This document shows, in pieces, positions 58,489-64,000 of a stretch of 64,000 nucleotides of DNA. Numbering within the stretch: position 1 is the first letter of the stretch; the number at the start of each line of letters is the position of its first letter. Source of the DNA: Perognathus longimembris pacificus. Its lineage: Eukaryota > Chordata > Mammalia > Rodentia > Heteromyidae. The notes under the pieces are model-generated. The model did not search any database. It had not been told where the DNA came from and was given only the letters and a program-made list of their open reading frames with translations. The translations under genes and the position numbers were made by a program. Where the stretch lies: positions 75,740,267-75,804,266 of the forward strand of contig NC_063161.1 in the NCBI RefSeq assembly GCF_023159225.1. The letters run 5' to 3'.

Positions 58489-58522
<34 letters not shown>

Positions 58523-58745
58523 AGGGGGAGAAAATACACACACACACACACGCACGCCATTTTGTTTTGAGTTTGAGCTAGTAGTCCCTGCTTCAACAGG
58601 TTTCATATTTATGGGCTGATGTCAGATGGAGGAGCTCTCAGCTCTTCTCAGATGCACGCCTGGCACTACAGAGATCAGCCCCAGGACAGAATGTTTCAGA
58701 ATTGACCCAAAGTCAGCTATCATGTCACTTCCTACTTCCACCTAG
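57741..58745. other. Downstream intergenic stretch
   Basis: No gene recognised; one eroded SINE trace near 57750-57850 and the CA block at 58476-58552. Confidence 0.5.
58476..58552. repeat. Duplicated unit gaagggggagaaaata-(CA)n
   Basis: The 16-base leader plus a CA run occurs twice head to tail (58476-58520 and 58521-58552), with different CA lengths. Confidence 0.9.
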
Positions 58746-58747
58746 GC

Positions 58748-58870
58748 TGTGCTGGGAGGTGGTATCTCACACCTGTGATCCTAGCTACTCAGAAGGCTGA
58801 GATCCAAAGGATCACAGTTTGAAGCCAGCATGGCAAAAAGCAGGGATGGAGGTGTGGCTCAAGGGTTAGG
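58748..58870 (+). mobile_element. 7SL-Geo composite SINE, shortened
   Basis: B1-like head (cacacctgtgatcctagcta), then a trace of Geo (ggaggtgtggctcaag). Confidence 0.65.
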
Positions 58871-58920
58871 TTCTTTGCATAGAGAGAGAGTCTCCCAATT
58901 TTCTTTCTTTCTTTCTTTCT

Positions 58921-59124
58921 TTTTTTTTTTTTGGCCAGTCCTGGGGCTTGGACTCAGGGCCCAAGCACTGTCCCTGGCTTCTTTTTGCTCCAGGCTAGCA
59001 TTCTGGCATTTGAGCCACAGCACCACTTCTGGCCATTTTCTGCATATGTGGTGCTGGGGAATTGAACCCAGGGCCTCATGTATACGAGGCAAGCACTCTT
59101 GCCACTAGGCCATATCTCCAGCCC
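58921..59124 (-). mobile_element. IDL-Geo SINE, recent
   Basis: Full dimer with a perfect 18-bp duplication tctcccaattttctttct (58891-58908 and 59126-59143), next to a (CTTT)n run. Confidence 0.93.
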
Positions 59125-59204
59125 CTCTCCCAATTTTCTTTCTGGGCTGAGCTGAAACCATGATTCTCGTAGTCTCAGTCTCCCACATAATTTAGGATGA
59201 CAGG

Positions 59205-59460
59205 CAGTCTGTCACTGCCTCTAACTATGGGTTGAGAAGAGGGTGGCTCATGAACTTTCCTACCTGGGCTGGCCTCCACCTGCATGAAGTAGCTAGGATC
59301 AGAGGCATAAGCCACCTCAACCTGGCTATTTTCACTTTGTTTTTTATATAGGGACTCACTTTATCCTGACTGGTGTTGAACTTGAGATCTTCCTGCCTTT
59401 ACCTGCTGGGCAGGTAATACCATGCCTGGTATTACAGACATGTGCCACCATGTCTAACTG
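59205..59460 (-). mobile_element. B1-like 7SL monomers, degraded
   Basis: Two reverse B1-like pieces (gaggcataagccacctcaac; acatgtgccaccatgtctaa). Confidence 0.55.
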
Positions 59461-59513
59461 CTTACCAGTTCTTTCTAATTAGGAAGACAGCCTCTTATTT
59501 AATAGTTACAATG

Positions 59514-59728
59514 ACGGGCTGGGACCATGGCCTAGTGGTAAGAGTGCTTGCCTCCTATACATGAAGCCCTGGGTTGGATTCCCCAGCACCACATATATAG
59601 AAAATGGCCAGAGGTGGCGCTGTGGCTCAAGTGGCAGAGTGCTAGCCTTGAGCAAAGTGAAGCCAGGGACAGTGCTCAGGCCCTGAGTCCAAGGCCCAGG
59701 ACTGGCAAAAAAAAAAAAAAAAAAAAAA
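59514..59728 (+). mobile_element. IDL-Geo SINE, recent
   Basis: Full dimer, A22 tail, duplication gttacaatg (59505-59513 and 59729-59737). Confidence 0.93.
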
Positions 59729-59830
59729 GTTACAATGTGCCACTTGGTTAAAAGTCTTATTATACTCATTAACAATTGACATGAGAACATATTTGCAGTA
59801 TATAAATCAGTTTACAGAATATATGAACTT

Positions 59831-60002
59831 AGGGCTGAGAATGTGGCTTCGTGGTAGAATGCTTGCCTAGCATACACAAAGCTCTGGGTTTGATTCCTCA
59901 GCACTACATAAACAGAAAAGGCCAGAAGTGGCGCTGTGGCTCAAGTGCCAGCCTTGAGCAAAAAGAAGCCAGGGAGTGTTCAGGCGCTGAATCCAAGCCC
60001 CT
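59831..60002 (+). mobile_element. IDL-Geo SINE, shortened
   Basis: Internal losses in the Geo half; flanks gaatatatgaactta / gaatatgtgaactta. Confidence 0.82.
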
Positions 60003-60004
60003 GA

Positions 60005-60563
60005 ATATGTGAACTTAGAAATTAATCAAAAGACATTCAAAAAATAAGTCATGCTCATCAGAAAATGAACAGAACATAAAATGGCCAATACATATGAGCA
60101 GATTCCCAGTCTTAAGTGGTAAGCAGGGAAATTAACATGGTACTGGATCTCCCATTCTGTCACCCATACTCCAGAATGACACAACAGGAAGTAGGCTTTG
60201 ATGAGGAGGAGCCAGTTGTCACATTATGTGCATTGGTGCGTCCCCTGTTGAGAAAATAAAATATAAAATGGTCTCATTGCTCAGCAATTATAAAACTAAA
60301 ATGACATTTTCAAGGATACCTACCATTCCCTACCCCCACCCCCAAGACACCTCATATCCATCAGGAGTCTATTGCTTTCCCCAGGCCCAGGCAACCACCA
60401 GTCTATTTCATATGGACTTGAATGGCTGGGGATTCCACATAGGTGGAATCGTACAACAGTGTGCCTTGTATCTTCCTTTCATTTTCTCTAAATCCTTTAT
60501 TGTTGGCGGGGGGGTGGGGGTGAGATACCAGTACTGAGCTTGAACTCAGGGCTTGAGTTTCAA

Positions 60564-60609
<46 letters not shown>

Positions 60610-60930
60610 TGCTCTATGTAGTAGTTTTTTGATAAATCCAGGAACAGCTTGAAGAACCATCCAAAGGGGGTCTAGCTACCAGCTGTAAATTCATTATGTC
60701 TAAGCTTCTCCTGTGCCAGTGGTTGATCCTAGGATTCGTCTCCAGGAAGGACTGGGCACTGTGCTGCACTGGAGAATGCAGAACTCATCATTGCTGTTTA
60801 GGGGCACCTGGACCCTAGTGAACGTTGCCAGGACTTGGAGAGTTGGAGAGATGATGGAAATGAGTTTTTGTATGCTGTAACTTAAGAATGTTTTGGAGCT
60901 TGCTACAAGATCTTAAGTCACACTCCTAAC
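60005..60930. other. Spacer without recognised gene
   Basis: Only a G-rich run at 60506-60522, a Geo fragment near 60530-60560 and the CA array. Confidence 0.5.
60565..60608. repeat. (CA)n microsatellite
   Basis: About 22 CA units after a Geo fragment. Confidence 0.92.
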
Positions 60931-60934
60931 CTTT

Positions 60935-61085
60935 TTGCTTTTAGCTTGTTTTTCAGATAGATTTGTGTACTTTTGATTGAGGCTAGCCTAAAACTATAAT
61001 CTTCCTACCTCTACCTCCCAAATAAAAAACAGTAAAAATAGCAAGGTAGCTGGGATTATGGCATGTACCACCATAACTAGCCCCA
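60935..61085 (-). mobile_element. B1-like 7SL monomer, degraded
   Basis: Reverse B1-type sequence ending atggcatgtaccaccataac. Confidence 0.55.
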
Positions 61086-61134
61086 TAATCTTATAATACC
61101 ATAGTTTCCAGATGTGTTTTATTCACTTTTTAAT

Positions 61135-61400
61135 TGGGCTTGGCATGGTAGCACACATCTGTAATCCCATCTACTTAGGAGGTGGAGATTGGGAGGATCA
61201 TAATTTGAGGCCAGCCTAGTTAAGAAAAAAAAAAAAAGTCACTGAGACCCTGTCTCAGCAAAGAAGCCATACGTGGTGCTTCACATCTGATATCCCAGCT
61301 ATGTGGGAGGCAGAGATGGGAGGATCAAGATCTTAGGGAGGTGGCCTAGGCAAAAAACAAGACTACCCAAAAACTAAAGCAAAACCAGCCAAGGGAGGGG
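61135..61400 (+). mobile_element. Two B1-like 7SL monomers
   Basis: ggcatggtagcacacatctg ... gagaccctgtctcagc, then a second unit (ggtgcttcacatctgatatc). Confidence 0.65.
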
Positions 61401-61674
61401 GCCAGGAGTATGGTTCAAATGGTGGCATGTTTGCCGAGCAATCCTAAGACCTTGAGTTCAAAGCCAAGTGTCACACAGGTGGAGAGCAGACAATGACCTA
61501 ACACGGATGTTGCCACAGGATTTATTGCAAAGTTAAAAAGTAAATAAATAAAAGCCCACACAACAGGTACTTTTCCTCCAGATTCCTTACTCCAGAAATA
61601 GTTTCTCTCAGGATTTCAGATGCTATGTGGTACTTTAATTTGCCCATGATGAGACTAGAAAAGAAAAAAGGAAT

Positions 61675-61832
61675 GCTGGGAGCCAGTGGCGCATGCCTGT
61701 AGTCCTGCTCAGGAGGCTGAAGTCTGAGGATCACAATTTGAAGCCAACCTGGGCAGGAAAGTCTGTGAGATTATCTCCAACTAACCACCAAAAGGCCAGA
61801 GTGCCATAACGCTCCAGAAGGCACTGTCCCAG
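61675..61832 (+). mobile_element. 7SL-Geo composite SINE, partial
   Basis: Head (agtggcgcatgcctgtagtc) intact, Geo half mostly lost. Confidence 0.7.
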
Positions 61833-61939
61833 CCATGCCTATATTAGACAACTTTCTGGACCTTTTTGCCATCACAAGCCTCAGCAGTCATTTTCACCCA
61901 GGCCAATGGTGGAGCCCTTCCCTGGGTAGCCCAGCAGAA

Positions 61940-62080
61940 GGCCTGGGATTGGTGCAAACACAGCTCTTCATTTGCATGGAGGTCACCATGATTGGTGTGG
62001 AGTCCTTCATTTACATGAAGGTCTTCCATAATTGGTGCAAACACCTTTGCCACACATCCCTGTGGACTATATATAAAAAG
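61940..62080 (+). promoter_or_regulatory. Promoter-like block: repeated inverted CCAAT, octamer and TATA box
   Basis: ATTGG (inverted CCAAT) occurs three times, about 40 bases apart (61948, 61991, 62031), in a tandem unit. The unit holds a perfect octamer ATTTGCAT (61970-61977) and its variant ATTTACAT (62009-62016). TATATATAAAAA follows at 62068-62079. This resembles an LTR U3 with enhancer repeats. No LTR ends were fixed. Confidence 0.55.
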
Positions 62081-62084
62081 GCTG

Positions 62085-62660
62085 TTCAACTCACTTTTGG
62101 AGTCAATAGGTAGCACCTTCCTATACTACCTGTATCCTTAGGTGCAAAAAGTGAGGAGCCAGCTGAGCCAGTAACACCAAGAGGAGGCAGCACTGACTGT
62201 GGACAAGGAAGCAAAGCAGTACCTGCCATGGTCACAGCAGTGGTGAGAAGATGATCAAACTAAATCTCCAGCTTCCTTCCCAGGGAGCAGGTTGATGTCA
62301 CATGACTCAACACCTCAATCCAAATCACTTGGACAGCATGGTGGGGTGGGCCTCATATCTGGAAGCTGTTTGGAGACTTTACCAAGAGTTACCTTTCTTC
62401 CTTCCACAAGAAAGAAAAGAGGAAGGTACCTGTGCCACAGGAAGGGAAGGACATTTGTCTTTGCCCTGGATTCTTGCAATAGGCCTTCTAAAACCTTGGG
62501 ATGTCCACAGTAAATCGGTGAATCTTTGTTGTGCACTTATGCTAATGAGCTAATGAGTTGCCAGACATTTGCTAGGCACTCATCACCTGAGCTATGCAAT
62601 CTCACACAGGATTGTTTATACAAGGTAGAAGGAGAGGACAAGTGTGCATATTAATAGGTA
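62085..62660. other. Sequence downstream of the promoter-like block
   Basis: Overlapping short open frames on both strands (62292-62553), no recognised family. It could be the rest of an LTR or ERV fragment. Confidence 0.35.
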
Positions 62661-62676
62661 TATCTTAAGCTATATC

Positions 62677-62827
62677 TTTTTTTTTTTTTTGCTCAAGGCT
62701 AGCACTGCCAACTTGAGCCACAGCACTACTTCTGGCCTTTTCTATATATGTGGTGCTGAGGAATCGAACCCAGGGCTTCATGTATAGGAGACAAGCACTC
62801 TTGCCACTAGGCCATATTCCTAGACCC
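62677..62827 (-). mobile_element. IDL-Geo SINE lacking the 3' part of Geo
   Basis: The T-run meets gctcaaggctagc directly, so the element ends at the internal gagcaaaa site. Flanks cttaagctatatctt / cttaagctgtatctt indicate a genuine insertion of this short form. Confidence 0.82.
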
Positions 62828-62965
62828 TTAAGCTGTATCTTAAACTGTGAACCTGCCATCCTGGCAACATAGGAGGCTGAGATTAGGAGGATTGTGGTTC
62901 TAGGCCAGCCAAGGCAAAAAAACAACAACAATCCAACACCCAACTTTGTGAGATTTTATCTTAAT

Positions 62966-63043
62966 GGAAGAAGCTGGGCATGGTGGTGGTATGTGCTTAT
63001 TAGAAGGAAGAAGCTGGGCATGGTGGTGGTGTGTGCTTGTTAG
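62966..63043. repeat. 40-bp tandem duplication
   Basis: Two copies of a unit starting ggaagaagctgggcatggtg (62966-63005 and 63006-63043), differing at few bases. Confidence 0.88.
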
Positions 63044-63232
63044 ATGTGATTAGACATAAAATAAGTGGATTGTGATCCAGGCACAAAGTGAAAAATCTGA
63101 AAACCTGCAAAAAAAAAGGGATAGAGGCATGACTGTGCAGTAGAGTGCCTACCTAGCAAACTCAAGGCTCTGAGTTCAATCCCAGTTCCCAGTACAAAAA
63201 AAAAAAGAAAGAAAGAAAAGGGGTGGGGTGGG

Positions 63233-63448
63233 GGGAGTGCTTGAATTTATGGCCTGAGCACTGTTCCTGAGCTCTTTTGCTCAAGGCTGGCACTCTGCCA
63301 CTTGAGCCACAGCTCCACTTCTGGCTTTTTGTGGTTAATTGGAGATAAGAGTCTCTTGGACTTTCTTGCCCACAATGGCTTCAAACTGTGATTCTCAGAT
63401 CTTAGATTCCTGATAGCAGGGATTACAGGGTTGAACCACAGGTGCCCC
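63233..63448 (-). mobile_element. 7SL-Geo composite SINE
   Basis: Geo half, linker (tggttaattggagataagag) and B1-like half. Confidence 0.82.
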
Positions 63449-63538
63449 ACCAAATGAGGAAGATGGTCAGGTTAGTCTTTAGCAGGAGACTCCTACCCAG
63501 GCAAGAAACATCCAGAAAAAGAAAGAAGCCACGAGAGG

Positions 63539-63801
63539 TGTAAGGTTTATTAAAGTAGGTAGCCAATAAAGGAGATCACCATGAGGTAATCGGGCAGGAG
63601 AGAAAAATTTATTCCGAAACTGTCCGACACTCCACCAGGCCAAGCCTTATCTAGGGCAGGCGGGGAAGGGGGAAGTATGGCCTGGTAAGGGGAGGTGTCC
63701 CGCCTCCAGGTATGCCGGTTACCTAGGTAACACAGGTACTGGGCGGAGACTTTAGACAGGCTGGCCAACCGCTAGGAGCCCTCCCGGGGGCGGGCCTTAC
63801 A
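63539..63801 (-). mobile_element. Solo LTR, X-box family copy 3
   Basis: Ends TGTAAGG...CCTTACA in inverted repeat; exact 5-bp duplication agagg (63534-63538 and 63802-63806). Minus-strand AATAAA at 63608-63613. Perfect GTTACC-TA-GGTAAC palindrome at 63718-63731. Strong similarity to the 7426 copy (gtaggtagcc...taaaggag). Confidence 0.88.
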
Positions 63802-64000
63802 AGAGGCCAAGGCCCAGAGCAGGGGTGGGGGTGGGGGTGGGGGTGGAACTACTGGAAGAGCAGAGCTCAGGGTGGGCCTGACCGCCTTGCCTGTGGGTGA
63901 AGGCAAGGGAGGCACAGAGAAGGACCCGCCCACCCTGCCCGTTCAGGAAGGTGGCTGGGATGGCCAGTTGGGTCTATTTGGGTCACAGCAGCTGACATGG
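63802..64000. other. Terminal spacer with (GGGGGT)n
   Basis: A short GGGGGT tandem (about 63823-63846), then G+C-rich sequence to the window edge; no gene seen. Confidence 0.5.

Overview
Host and overall character. This is nuclear DNA of a mammal: spliced vertebrate genes with GT-AG introns and CpG-island promoters, set in dense retrotransposon sequence. The commonest repeat is a dimeric SINE of about 200 bp. Its left half resembles tRNA-Ala (ID-like); its right half carries motifs such as 'ctcaaggctagcactctgcc' when read in reverse. I recognise it as IDL-Geo, known from Geomyoidea (pocket gophers, kangaroo rats, pocket mice). Very fresh copies make a heteromyid or geomyid rodent the likely source.

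Genes. (1) Positions 1-2469 (+): the last three coding exons of a septin of the SEPTIN10/SEPTIN14 type, cut by the window edge. (2) 19638-20342 (+): two adjacent exons of a RalGDS-like Ras-GEF, with no partner exons visible. (3) 29560-43930 (+): complete ZDHHC4, with a CpG/CRE promoter, a non-coding first exon and six coding exons giving 343 residues. It is an ER-type DHHC palmitoyltransferase. (4) 44764-57735 (+): complete INTS15 (formerly C7orf26), with a CpG-island promoter and six coding exons giving 449 residues. It is an Integrator subunit. ZDHHC4 and INTS15 are also head-to-tail neighbours on human chromosome 7p22. No conserved gene is recognisable after 57.3 kb. The genes share no pathway; they are separate transcription units.

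Repeat landscape. About 26 IDL-Geo copies and about 30 copies of a second composite SINE (a 7SL/B1-like head joined to the same 'Geo' right module) lie on both strands, many with clean target-site duplications. There is one long, broken L1 on the minus strand (about 10.24-16.65 kb), including a GC-rich block that may be its 5'UTR. Four 5'-truncated L1 copies lie at 9.2, 17.1, 26.5 and 39.9 kb; two of them form nested stacks. Three solo LTRs of one family (7426-7761, 44764-45072, 63539-63801) have TG...CA ends and 5-bp target duplications. Each holds a GTTACC-NN-GGTAAC palindrome that fits the RFX X-box consensus, and one sits directly upstream of the INTS15 CpG island. Two or three further LTR-like promoters are suspected.

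Limits. Everything comes from reading the sequence by eye. Exon edges of the two complete genes are fixed by reading frame and splice signals. Repeat ends are good to a few bases where a duplication is quoted and to about 10-20 bases otherwise. I found no sign of a wholly new biological system. The most unusual items are the X-box LTR family beside INTS15, the interchangeable SINE modules, the three-layer nested insertion, and a probable GC-AG intron in the septin gene.
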